A DNA stretch of 64,000 bases from Arthrobacter livingstonensis (GTDB lineage: Bacteria; Actinomycetota; Actinomycetes; Actinomycetales; Micrococcaceae), in the NCBI RefSeq assembly GCF_003219815.1, contig NZ_QJVD01000008.1, positions 122,126 through 186,125 of the forward strand, given 5' to 3'. The notes below the pieces were generated by a model. It saw only the letters and a program-made list of their open reading frames with translations, ran no database searches and had not been told where the DNA came from. The first letter of the stretch is position 1, and every line of letters begins with the position of its first letter. Of this stretch, positions 1 through 7,307 are shown in pieces. The position numbers were made by a program, and so were the translations under genes.

Positions 1-2
1 GC

Positions 3-1406
3 ACCAACCCCTACACAGGAAAGGTCTGGGCGCAGATAGCCGATGGGAACACCGAGGACGTGGCGCGCGCTGTCTCCGCGGCCGTGGACGCATTCAAGAT
101 TTGGGGCAAGAGCAAGCCGCAATACCGCGGTAAACTGCTGCTGGACTTGGCGGACCTGATCGAGACCAACTGTGAATGGCTCGCCGAAATCGAAGTCCGC
201 GACAACGGCAAGCTCTATGCGGAGATGCTGACACAGACCCGCTATATGGCTGGGTGGTATCGCTATTATGGAGGCTTGGCGGACAAGGTGGAGGGTGCCG
301 TCATCCCCACGGATAAGGCGAACATCCTCAACTTCACTCGGCTGGAGCCGCTGGGCCCGATCGCCATGATCACTCCATGGAACTCCCCGCTGCTCTTGCT
401 TGCATGGAAGCTGCCGGCCGCGCTGGCTGCGGGGAACACGGTCGTGATCAAGCCCTCGGAATTTACTTCGGCCTCCACCCTGGAGTTCATGAAGCTATTC
501 AACGAGGCAGGCTTCCCGCCCGGCGTCGTCAATACAGTGACGGGATTCGGTCAGCAGGTCGGAGCGCCACTTGTCATCCACCCGGATGTTGCCAAAGTCG
601 CTTTCACCGGATCCGAGCTTGCCGGGCAGAAGATCTATGAGAGCGCAGCCAGCCAGTTCAAGCACGTTTCGCTGGAACTGGGAGGCAAGTCCCCGAACAT
701 CGTCTTTGCCGACGCGGACCTCGACGCCGCCGCTTCGGGTGTTATATCCGGCATCTTCGCTGCAACGGGCCAGACCTGCATCGCCGGGTCCAGACTGCTG
801 GTTCAACGCTCCGTCCACGACGATTTCGTGGCTCGCGTGGTGGCTCTGGCCCGGCAGGCGAAAATCGGCGACCCCATGGATGCCGAGACGCACGTCGGCC
901 CCGTCACAACGCTCCAACAATATAAAAAGGTCCTGGACTATATCAACATTGCCCGCAACGAGGGCGCCGAGTGCGTTCTGGGCGGCAACGCCTACACCGG
1001 GCCCGGAGCCACAGGCGGGCAGTTCGTGGAACCGACCATCTTCACCAACGTCCGCAACGATATGCGCATCGCACAGGAGGAGGTCTTCGGGCCCGTCTTG
1101 GCAGTCATCCCGTTCGACGACGAGGACGAGGCCCTGGCCATCGCCAACGACGTGGTCTATGGCCTGGCGGCCGGCGTGTGGACACGGGACATTGGCCGGG
1201 CAATTCGTATGTCCGAGGGGCTTCAGGCCGGGACGGTATGGGTCAACACCTACCGTGCGGTGAGCTTCACGTCGCCGTTTGGTGGGTACAAACGCAGCGG
1301 ACTTGGCCGAGAGAGCGGAATTGACGCCATCAAGGAGTTCCTGCAAGTGAAGTCGGTGTGGATTTCGACTGCACCGGACGCGTCGAACCCCTTCATCATC
1401 AAGTAA
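3..1406 (+). CDS. Aldehyde dehydrogenase, 5' end outside the window
   Basis: NAD(P)-dependent aldehyde dehydrogenase that oxidises an aldehyde to a carboxylic acid in the cytoplasm. The frame is open from the first bases (reading TNPYTGKVW), so the gene starts upstream of the window; the GTG at 60 is internal. About 467 residues are visible, near the usual 480-500. Family landmarks are the Rossmann loop FTGSELAG, the general-base segment SLELGGKSPN and the nucleophile segment GQTCIAGS. Next comes EEVFGPV, then the C-terminal FGGYKRSGLGRE. It is followed by a strong hairpin terminator and faces the flavodoxin operon, so it ends its own transcription unit. The substrate cannot be deduced. Confidence 0.93.
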   Translation, partial: TNPYTGKVWAQIADGNTEDVARAVSAAVDAFKIWGKSKPQYRGKLLLDLADLIETNCEWLAEIEVRDNGKLYAEMLTQTRYMAGWYRYYGGLADKVEGAVIPTDKANILNFTRLEPLGPIAMITPWNSPLLLLAWKLPAALAAGNTVVIKPSEFTSASTLEFMKLFNEAGFPPGVVNTVTGFGQQVGAPLVIHPDVAKVAFTGSELAGQKIYESAASQFKHVSLELGGKSPNIVFADADLDAAASGVISGIFAATGQTCIAGSRLLVQRSVHDDFVARVVALARQAKIGDPMDAETHVGPVTTLQQYKKVLDYINIARNEGAECVLGGNAYTGPGATGGQFVEPTIFTNVRNDMRIAQEEVFGPVLAVIPFDDEDEALAIANDVVYGLAAGVWTRDIGRAIRMSEGLQAGTVWVNTYRAVSFTSPFGGYKRSGLGRESGIDAIKEFLQVKSVWISTAPDASNPFIIK

Positions 1407-1418
1407 CGACACATGCTC

Positions 1419-1463
1419 AGTAGGGCGGCACCCGGCCCGGGTGCCGCCCTACTCTTTGTTTTG
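1419..1463 (+). terminator. Rho-independent terminator of the aldehyde dehydrogenase gene
   Basis: A 17-bp perfect stem (1419-1435 pairs with 1437-1453) with almost no loop is followed by CTTTGTTTTG. It lies 13 bases after the stop codon of the upstream gene. Confidence 0.85.
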
Positions 1464-1487
1464 ATTCGCGCTGGACAGCCGGTACGC

Positions 1488-1530
1488 ATGAAGGGGCGGG
1501 ACCGTGTCCGGATCCCGCCCCTTCATTTTC
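1488..1530. terminator. Second hairpin between convergent genes
   Basis: A 14-bp perfect inverted repeat (1488-1501 with 1513-1526, 11-base loop) with TTTTC on the plus side. It sits 16 bases beyond the stop of the minus-strand flavodoxin gene and probably terminates that operon, perhaps in both directions. Confidence 0.7.
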
Positions 1531-1542
1531 GACTAGCTGGTG

Positions 1543-1998
1543 TCAGTGGACGGCCAACTCGGTTAGGACCCCGGAGAACCATTCGACGGCCTTCTCCCCA
1601 ACGGGCTCCCAGGTCGACGCATCGTAGCGGCCAAATTCGCCAATGCGCTCCGCGCCTAACGCGCGGAGCTTGTCATCAAGCTTGGTCGCTCCTTGGCTGT
1701 ACGTTTCGGTATAGAAGGTGTCGCCCAGCCCGAAGATGGCATAGCGCATTCCGGAGAGGTCCGGGCCAACGATGCTCAGGTCAGCAAAGAAAGGAAGCGC
1801 GGTGTTTGGCAGGTCCCCCTCACCGTAAGTGGAGCAGATGAAAACGTATACCGGGTCGTGTTGCAGTTCCGAGATGGAGAAGTCCGACAAGTCGTGGATT
1901 TCCACTTCCTGGCCACCGTCGCGCACCGAAGCGGCGATGTCCTCGGCGGCCATCTCGGCGTTGCCTGATTCAGTTCCGAACAATACCTGTATTTTCAT
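1543..1998 (-). CDS. Flavodoxin-domain protein
   Basis: Short-chain flavodoxin of 151 residues, a soluble FMN one-electron carrier. The N-terminus MKIQVLFGTESGNAE holds the phosphate-binding loop (residues 8-14). The isoalloxazine-contacting segments FICSTYGEGDLPNTA and FGLGDTFYTETYS follow in the usual order. The start is supported by AGGAG six bases upstream. It lies 17 bases after the ferredoxin-NADP reductase gene, so NADPH to FAD reductase to flavodoxin is an obvious relay (inference). The final acceptor is not encoded in view; the HtaA protein upstream in the operon suggests heme. Confidence 0.92.
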   Translation of the reverse strand: MKIQVLFGTESGNAEMAAEDIAASVRDGGQEVEIHDLSDFSISELQHDPVYVFICSTYGEGDLPNTALPFFADLSIVGPDLSGMRYAIFGLGDTFYTETYSQGATKLDDKLRALGAERIGEFGRYDASTWEPVGEKAVEWFSGVLTELAVH

Positions 1999-2015
1999 TA
2001 TTGCTCCTGTTGGGG

Positions 2016-3311
2016 TTAGTTTTCGCTGGCGCCCAAGGCGCCGGCCAGATGGTTGTTGGCGATCGCCACCATGCGTTCGTGGCTGGGGAATTTTTTGCGC
2101 GTGCGGCCTTCGGCGGCCGCTCCAGATTCCGCGATGTCCAGGCGCTTCCAGGCGTCGTAGTCAACGGCATGTGCTAGTGCCTGCCAGGGGATTCCAGCAT
2201 GGCCGGGCTTTGTCGACATGTCCAGCGTCGGCAAGTCCCGAAGGATCTCCTCTGTAACCGACTTGGCGCAGGCGCGGTTCGCGGCTATGGTCCCGCGCGA
2301 ACCTCTCTTGACCCAACCAGTGCGGTAGAGGCCGTTGCCGAGCTGCCCGGTTGTGGCGTTGGCCTGGATCGGTCCGAGTCCGTGCCAGTCGTCCTCATCG
2401 AAGTCAAAGCCGACGGCAGTCACCACAGAATCCGCGACCACCACATTAGTTGCCCCCTGGCTACCCGTCGCAGCCAGCTCAACGCCGCACACGTGACCAT
2501 CGCCGAGGATCTGGATGGGGGCATGGCCAAAGTGGAAGGAGACCTCCACCCGAGTGTCTGGACCGCCACGGGTTTCCAACAGGGTTTCAATTGCCTTGGC
2601 TCGAGCTCCCGCTATGCGCGAGGCATCATCAGGAACGGAGAATGGGTCTAGACAAGAGAACGCCACGCCGGGAATGCGGCCAAGCTCTGCCAGCATCACA
2701 GGGTCGGACGGGGCGTTGGCCACGCTGGAACGGCAGATGAAGTCGATGTGTCGCACGGGGGACTGCATGTATTCAGCCAAGGCTGCATCGTCGATATCCG
2801 TGTTTGCGAAGTCGGCCGGTTGCTTGGCGAGCAATCGAAGGACATCAATGGAGACGTTGCCGCCGCCAATGATGGCCACCGATTCACCCAGTCTCGGCAT
2901 GCCTACCGTCTGTAGCGGGTGGGCATTGAACAGCCTAGTGAGGCGTCCGGCCCCATACACTTCCGGCAGTCCTTCGCCGCATATACCTAACGCGCGGTCG
3001 CGGGAAAGCCCCGTGGCCAACACAACGATGTTGTGCAGCGACCGCAGCTCTTTCAGGCTGACGTCGGATCCGACCTCCAAATTTCCAGCAAAGCGGACAT
3101 TTTCGCGCTCAAAAAGGCGGGCGAACTGCGCTTGGATAGACTTCGTGTTTTGATGGTCAGGAGCCACGCCGTAGCGGACCAGTCCGAACGGCGACGCCAA
3201 GCGGTCGTAGATGGTGATTTGTGCATTGGGCAGGGCCTTGCGGAGGCCTTGGGCGGTATAGCAGCCAGCCGGACCGCTGCCCACGATGGCAATGGAAACT
3301 GTGGAGTTCAT
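2016..3311 (-). CDS. fprA: FAD-dependent ferredoxin/flavodoxin-NADP+ reductase, FprA (adrenodoxin reductase) type
   Basis: Flavoprotein of about 431 residues that moves electrons between NADPH and a small carrier. Visible motifs are the FAD loop VGSGPAGCYTAQ near the N-terminus, LASPFGLVRYGVAPDH, the NADP-binding loop IIGGGNVSIDV, and a C-terminal TGWVKRGSRGTI segment. These mark the adrenodoxin-reductase/FprA family. ATG at 3311 is preferred over TTG at 3317. It overlaps the upstream stop as ATGA, so the two genes are probably translationally coupled. The flavodoxin follows 17 bases downstream and is the likely partner. Confidence 0.93.
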   Translation of the reverse strand: MNSTVSIAIVGSGPAGCYTAQGLRKALPNAQITIYDRLASPFGLVRYGVAPDHQNTKSIQAQFARLFERENVRFAGNLEVGSDVSLKELRSLHNIVVLATGLSRDRALGICGEGLPEVYGAGRLTRLFNAHPLQTVGMPRLGESVAIIGGGNVSIDVLRLLAKQPADFANTDIDDAALAEYMQSPVRHIDFICRSSVANAPSDPVMLAELGRIPGVAFSCLDPFSVPDDASRIAGARAKAIETLLETRGGPDTRVEVSFHFGHAPIQILGDGHVCGVELAATGSQGATNVVVADSVVTAVGFDFDEDDWHGLGPIQANATTGQLGNGLYRTGWVKRGSRGTIAANRACAKSVTEEILRDLPTLDMSTKPGHAGIPWQALAHAVDYDAWKRLDIAESGAAAEGRTRKKFPSHERMVAIANNHLAGALGASEN

Positions 3312-3829
3312 TCCCAATCTTCTCCTGCGGGGTCGGCGTCGCTGGAGGCAACGTGTAGATGAATCGGCGCCAGTGATGAGCCGACTTTGTATTTGCTGAA
3401 GAACAGTTCGCTGCCGCGGTCTGTGAGGCGGGGATCCAGCACGACCGAGCCCAGATTGCCGGGGGTCGCAGTAGCCAGAACCATCCGGGTCCCTGCAGGA
3501 GCGGCATCGTCAATGATGCTCAGCTCAAGCACGCCGTCGACGAGGGTGAGTGTGGGTTTGGCAATGCGCACCGCCAAGACTCCCATGTACGCGCGGAATG
3601 AGACCTCCCCGAGGAATGCCATTGTACCCTCGGGCTGTTCGGGGGCCTCAGTTAAAGGGAAGACGTAGCTGCCGTCTACATCGCGAAACGCACCGCCGGA
3701 CGTGGTGACAGTTCCGTCGCCGGTCTGGCATCGGACATAGTCGTCGAAGCCGATGTTGATGCGCCACCGTAGCCAGACGACGCCGTTGGTGGTGTCGAAG
3801 GCCGCATGATCTTGACTTGATAACTTCAT
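3308..3829 (-). CDS. Single HtaA-domain protein without signal peptide (putative heme-binding)
   Basis: About 173 residues from ATG 3829, matching one HtaA domain. It reads VVWLRWRINIGFDDYV, then GGAFRDVDGSYVFP, then VSFRAYMGVLAVRIAKP and VDGVLELSII. HtaA domains of corynebacterial surface proteins bind heme through the tyrosine in the first motif, which is present here (DDYV). The conserved histidine of the second motif (usually xGHxGxL) appears replaced by Tyr (RAYMGVL). No signal peptide, LPxTG or membrane helix is visible, so it should be cytoplasmic, which is unusual for HtaA. The frame is open to 3958, but homology begins after 3829 and a TATACT box sits just upstream of that ATG. It is coupled to fprA by a 4-base overlap. 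Confidence 0.8.
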   Translation of the reverse strand: MKLSSQDHAAFDTTNGVVWLRWRINIGFDDYVRCQTGDGTVTTSGGAFRDVDGSYVFPLTEAPEQPEGTMAFLGEVSFRAYMGVLAVRIAKPTLTLVDGVLELSIIDDAAPAGTRMVLATATPGNLGSVVLDPRLTDRGSELFFSKYKVGSSLAPIHLHVASSDADPAGEDWE

Positions 3830-3837
3830 GCACTCAG

Positions 3838-3866
3838 AGTATACCGGATACGAAATACTCACAAGA
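3838..3866 (-). promoter_or_regulatory. Predicted promoter giving a leaderless HtaA-fprA-flavodoxin mRNA
   Basis: On the minus strand a TATACT -10 box lies at 3843-3838, 17 bases after a weak TCTTGT -35 at 3866-3861. Only 8 bases separate the -10 from ATG 3829, and no ribosome-binding site is present. This is the spacing expected of leaderless transcripts, which are common in Actinobacteria. The start site is not measured. Confidence 0.45.
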
Positions 3867-3994
3867 TACGCATAGATCAATGTGTGGGTCGCCAGGGTCA
3901 TCGGCGATTTCTGCGCACCCCTGATCGCGCTGAATGACCCAGGGAGAAGCGGCTCCATATACCGGGCTCTGAACTGTTTCTGTAAACTAGTCTG

Positions 3995-4066
3995 ACCAAA
4001 ACTTGGTTGATATCTGGGTCGGAGAAATTTCGGACTCTCCCATCTTGAATTCAGAATACGTTCTGA
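3995..4066 (+). promoter_or_regulatory. Operator-like inverted repeats upstream of the toxin-antitoxin pair
   Basis: Two inverted repeats precede the antitoxin start: ACCAA-N3-TTGGT at 3995-4007 and the perfect TCAGAA-TACG-TTCTGA at 4051-4066. The second lies 14 bases before ATG 4081, where Phd/YefM-type antitoxins normally autorepress. A TGTAAACT element at 3981 may be a -10. Confidence 0.5.
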
Positions 4067-4080
4067 GTTAGCGTTTCATT

Positions 4081-4536
4081 ATGACCAAACTAGCCCCATC
4101 TCGAACGACTTTTCAGTCGTCTGAACTAAGTCGGGCGTCTGCCGATGTCTTTGCGGCCGCGGTGGATCACCCTGTCCGCGTCACTCGCCGTGACGGCGAG
4201 GCACTTGTGCTGATGTCTGAGAGCGCAGATCGTGCCCGTGCTTCGCTGTTGGAACTTGCTGTTCAGCTTGTCGCGGCGTCAACGAATACGGATGGAAGTC
4301 TTGCATCTCGCATGAGCGATCGATTCCCTTGGATGCTGGCCTTGAGCTCAGCTGACCGGGAAGTCTTCGCGAATGATATTTGGACGGCCGCTCGCGCATC
4401 TTTCGCAACCAACCAACCTCACTTGGCCACTGCAGAGCTCAAATCCTGGAGTGAATCGGCGACGGCCATCGCGGCCGGTCTTGGCAATGAGCCCGTGGAA
4501 TGGCTGGATGACTCTGAATCGGTCGAGCGTCCCTAA
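4081..4536 (+). CDS. Phd/YefM-like antitoxin
   Basis: 151 residues. The N-terminus (LSRASADVFAAAVDHP, then VRVTRRDGEALVLMS, residues ~18-50) matches the prevent-host-death antitoxin fold: a helix, then strands placing the domain over the promoter. The C-terminal half has no clear motif and would contact the toxin. The next gene starts 4 bases after the stop, the arrangement of a type II system. Perfect inverted repeats precede the gene. Function by family is neutralisation of the toxin and operon autoregulation. No good ribosome-binding site is seen before ATG 4081. Confidence 0.7.
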   Translation: MTKLAPSRTTFQSSELSRASADVFAAAVDHPVRVTRRDGEALVLMSESADRARASLLELAVQLVAASTNTDGSLASRMSDRFPWMLALSSADREVFANDIWTAARASFATNQPHLATAELKSWSESATAIAAGLGNEPVEWLDDSESVERP

Positions 4537-4539
4537 GAG

Positions 4540-4872
4540 ATGGCAAAATCCGAAAAGGTTGAGCGGCCAACGAAGAAGAATGAATACGAACTTCGGTTTG
4601 CATCTGTTCAGGCGAAGCGTGGCTGGACGGATCTGAAAGCTACGGCCAAGAACTCTTTGACTGATTCGTTGGACTTTCTGACCATGACGTCGCGGTCCAC
4701 AACTCCGAACAATTACCGCTTACATAGTGATCTGGGTAGCGTCACGCGCGATGGTTCCACCCATGAGCGATGGCAGCACAAGCCAACACTTATAGGAGAT
4801 GCGCGTATCTGGTTCTACGTTGTAGATCGAGTGGTCTATCTGGAGCAGTTTGCATACGAGCCATCTCCATGA
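4540..4872 (+). CDS. RelE/ParE-like toxin candidate
   Basis: 110 residues, 4 bases after the antitoxin. The pattern fits a small RelE-fold toxin: YELRFASVQAKRGWTDLKATAKNSL, with a long helix after an N-terminal strand. A C-terminal strand set follows (ERWQHKPTL, DARIWFYVVDRVVYLEQF). RelE toxins cleave mRNA on the ribosome; no catalytic residue can be assigned with certainty here. The assignment rests mainly on pairing with a Phd-like antitoxin and the strand pattern. The ATG follows TAAGAG closely, consistent with translational coupling. Confidence 0.6.
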   Translation: MAKSEKVERPTKKNEYELRFASVQAKRGWTDLKATAKNSLTDSLDFLTMTSRSTTPNNYRLHSDLGSVTRDGSTHERWQHKPTLIGDARIWFYVVDRVVYLEQFAYEPSP

Positions 4873-4979
4873 GACTTGTAGTACGGCGGCAAAATGAACT
4901 CCGCCCGTGTTTGCCGTGCGCTGCCCGGTACGTTGAGGTCCTGTAAGGCTTGAACGTCACCGCAGACTCAAAAAAAGGA

Positions 4980-4998
4980 GTGTTGACAGTGTCAACAC
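4980..4998. repeat. Perfect palindrome GTGTTGAC-AGT-GTCAACAC
   Basis: An 8-bp perfect inverted repeat with a 3-base centre, preceded by an A-run. The nonamer GTGTTGACA recurs in direct orientation at 5149-5157, on the other side of the tRNA-like fragment. It could be an operator or an arm-type recombinase site. Confidence 0.5.
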
Positions 4999-5087
4999 AT
5001 TTCCTGCCGGACTGACGCGGACGGCGTTAAACAGGGCTGGTTTCCGCATGTTTCCGCGGAGATCCAGTGTGTGCAAGGGGCTTTCCC

Positions 5088-5112
5088 GGGTTCGAGTCCC
5101 ACCTCGGGCACC
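5088..5112 (+). other. Orphan tRNA 3' end, probable attachment-site (att) copy
   Basis: GGGTTCGAGTCCCAC followed by CTCGGGCACC reads as the T-loop, 3' half of the T stem and acceptor strand of a tRNA whose 5' acceptor would be GCCCGAG. Only three of five T-stem pairs form, because the two bases left of GGG do not match. No anticodon arm, D arm or 5' acceptor precedes it, so it is a fragment. Integrases that use tRNA 3' ends leave such a copy at the end distal to the intact tRNA, with the element on the 5' side of the fragment. Confidence 0.6.
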
Positions 5113-5528
5113 GTATTACCGCAGGTCAGAATCACAATGACCCTTGAAGTGTTGACAAAACCACGGTTTTTGTTGTCGCGGTGTCCCCGTGCGCTTGTCC
5201 TTGTATGCAGCCTGCCGGGTATCTAGGGACTGATTTAGCTGTTGTTCAGATGCCGCTCCTCTGTGGTGATAGGACTGAATTTTCCTTATACGTGTTCATA
5301 GTGTTTCGGGGCCTTGCAACGTGTGCGGCGAGTTGCCGTTTACGGACGGTGCCGGAGGTTGGAGTGCGCGCAGCCTCTACTGGCAGAACGCCTGCCTGCC
5401 GACTCTCGGGGACATCTCCGCAAACAAGCTGGACGCGCACTTTCGCCAACTCATGCCGGACGGGTTCAAGGAAGCAGCGGATGCCATGGCACGGGCCACG
5501 AACAACTGGTCCGGGGGAGGACCTGCGC
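5113..5528. other. Stretch without a recognisable intact gene
   Basis: This stretch follows the att-like fragment. A TTGACAAAACC/GGTTTTTGTTG imperfect hairpin lies near 5151-5177. The plus frame around 5340-5500 looks coding (WSARSLYWQNACLPTLGDI, then KLDAHFRQLMPDGFKEAADA) but has no start, no plausible full length and no family I recognise. It is probably a gene stump. Confidence 0.4.
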
Positions 5529-5840
5529 CTAATCAACATCGTGGCAGCGGGCCAGTGCGGGAATGAGTTGCTCCGGATCTCCGGTTCGGGCGGCCTTGAG
5601 AATTTCGCGGTGGGTCTGGGCCACCTGATTGATCTTGTCCGTAGACAGGTCGTAGGAATGCGTGATCCGCCGCTGCGGCGAGTTCTCCCCAATGCCCTGC
5701 AGCGTCTTGAGGAGAACCTGGCTGGGGCACGGTGCCACCATGGCCAGGTGGAACTCACGCATCGCGGCGAACAACCCTGCTTCGTCCCCTTCCAGCACAG
5801 CCACGCCCTGGGCAATGAGCACATTCCTGGCGGCGGTGCT
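5529..5840 (-). pseudogene. GntR-family regulator remnant (C-terminal FCD domain only)
   Basis: About 100 residues match the end of an FCD ligand-binding domain: ARNVLIAQGVAVLEGDEAGL, FHLAMVAPCPSQVLLKTLQ, then HREILKAARTGDPEQLI and a final RCH. The frame opens directly after a TAA at 5841-5843, next to the end of the amidase gene. The winged-helix DNA-binding half and the first half of the FCD domain are absent. A GTG at 5822 could start a peptide, but it could not bind DNA as a GntR protein. It may be the relic of the regulator of the neighbouring amidase/hydrolase operon. Confidence 0.75.
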
Positions 5841-5864
5841 TTAGATGCTCGACGGCGGCTGTTG

Positions 5865-7307
5865 TCAGTATGGGCTCATCGAAGAGGGCGCCGAAAAGTC
5901 TTCAGGGTGGCCGCCGGCCCAGGGAAGTACGGCCTCGACGGCGGCGCCCAATCTGAAAACTGTGGCATCGTCAAACGGGTGGCCCACGATCTGTACGCCT
6001 GTGGGGATGCCGCAGTCGGCCATGCCGCTGGGGACGGCCAGGACGGGGCAGCGGTTGGCGATGTTGAATGGGGCCGTCATGTGCCCCTGCCAGTAGTGCT
6101 CCAGGCGTTCGCCGTTGGCGTCGATCCCGTCCAGGTACATGCCGTCCGCCTCAAGCGCGGCCACCGCGGAGGCCGGACAAATCAGCGCGTCGAAGCCTGC
6201 CATCGCATCGGCCAGCTGTGCCTGGAGCAATGTCTCAGACCGAACGCCATCCAGAAAACGGTTTTGCTCTGCGGCCTGCCGGGCGTCGGACATGAAGCGC
6301 CGGGTGTAGGGGGCCAGCCAGCCCTCCGAGCCCGCAGTTTCATCCTCCATGGCGGGCCCCAACAGGTAGCCGAAGTGCGTGAACATCATCCGGCTGATGT
6401 TCTGTGAGGTCCAGGGCAGCTCGATCTCCTCCACCATGGCGCCGGCGTCGCGCAGTGCCGCGGCCACCCTGCGGGTGTTGGTCTCGACGTCGGCCGCGAC
6501 GGGGTAGTTGCCCAGCCTGATGCACAGGGCAATCCGCATCCCGGCCCCGGTTCCCGAAGACGGGGCCAGAGCCGGCGCATATGCCAGGGAAGCGTGGTCG
6601 CCGGGGTGGCGCCCTGCCATGACGTTCGCCAGGAGGGCGGCGTCGGCCACAGTTCGGGCCATGGGCCCGTCGCCGCGGTAGTGGTCGGCTGACAGCGGGG
6701 CCAGGCCGGGAATTCGTCCGTAGGGTGCCTTGAAGCCTACGTTTCCCGTGAACGACGCCGGCAGCCGGGTTGAGCCCGCTATGTCCGAGGCAGTGGCCAG
6801 GGTGGTGAGACCGGCCGCGAGGGCGGCACCGGCACCGCCGGAGGATCCGCCGGGGGAGTACTGCCGGTTCCAGGGGTTGCGCGTCACGCCCCACAAGGGG
6901 CCGTGGGTGACGGTGGCGCAGCTGAATTCGGGGGTGGTGGTGCGGGCGTGGATGATGCCCCCGGACTGCAGGATCCGTTCCACGACGGGGTGGTTTTCCG
7001 TTGCACGTTCATGCTGCCTGGCCACCAGGCCTTGGGAGAGTGTGCGGCCCCGGATCCCGTGCTTTTCCTTGGTGGCCACGGGGAGCCCCAAAAGAGGCGG
7101 GAGGTCGCCATCGCGGGCATAGCGGGAGGCCGCGTCCCGCGCGGCTGGCATGGCCTCCTCGAACAGCGTCTCTGTAAAGGCGTTGATGCCGGCGTTGACG
7201 GCATCAGACCGGGCGATGATCGCCTCCAGCAATTCCACGGGGGACAGTTCGCGGCTGCGGAACATCCCCAGGGCCGTTGCAGCGTCCAGATAGTGCAGTT
7301 CGCTCAC
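5865..7307 (-). CDS. Amidase-signature family amidohydrolase
   Basis: 480-residue cytoplasmic amidase that hydrolyses a carboxamide to acid and ammonia. The Ser-cisSer-Lys triad is visible as K80 (PVATKEK), S155 (PGGSSGG) and S179 (DIAGSTR); the 24-residue spacing between the serines is that of the family. GTG 7307 overlaps the stop of the upstream hydrolase as GTGA, so the two are translationally coupled and probably act on the same compound class. The substrate is unknown. Neighbours suggest an amide or carbamoyl intermediate, with the amide nitrogen used as a nitrogen source. Confidence 0.93.
   Translation of the reverse strand: MSELHYLDAATALGMFRSRELSPVELLEAIIARSDAVNAGINAFTETLFEEAMPAARDAASRYARDGDLPPLLGLPVATKEKHGIRGRTLSQGLVARQHERATENHPVVERILQSGGIIHARTTTPEFSCATVTHGPLWGVTRNPWNRQYSPGGSSGGAGAALAAGLTTLATASDIAGSTRLPASFTGNVGFKAPYGRIPGLAPLSADHYRGDGPMARTVADAALLANVMAGRHPGDHASLAYAPALAPSSGTGAGMRIALCIRLGNYPVAADVETNTRRVAAALRDAGAMVEEIELPWTSQNISRMMFTHFGYLLGPAMEDETAGSEGWLAPYTRRFMSDARQAAEQNRFLDGVRSETLLQAQLADAMAGFDALICPASAVAALEADGMYLDGIDANGERLEHYWQGHMTAPFNIANRCPVLAVPSGMADCGIPTGVQIVGHPFDDATVFRLGAAVEAVLPWAGGHPEDFSAPSSMSPY

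Noticed and set aside
5040-5115. A complete tRNA gene
   Set aside because: Only the T-loop and acceptor 3' strand fit; no anticodon or D arm, and the 5' acceptor GCCCGAG is absent.
5181-6407. Plus-strand 408-codon frame opposite the amidase
   Set aside because: Low-similarity sequence antisense to a gene with an intact catalytic triad; typical shadow frame in high-GC DNA.
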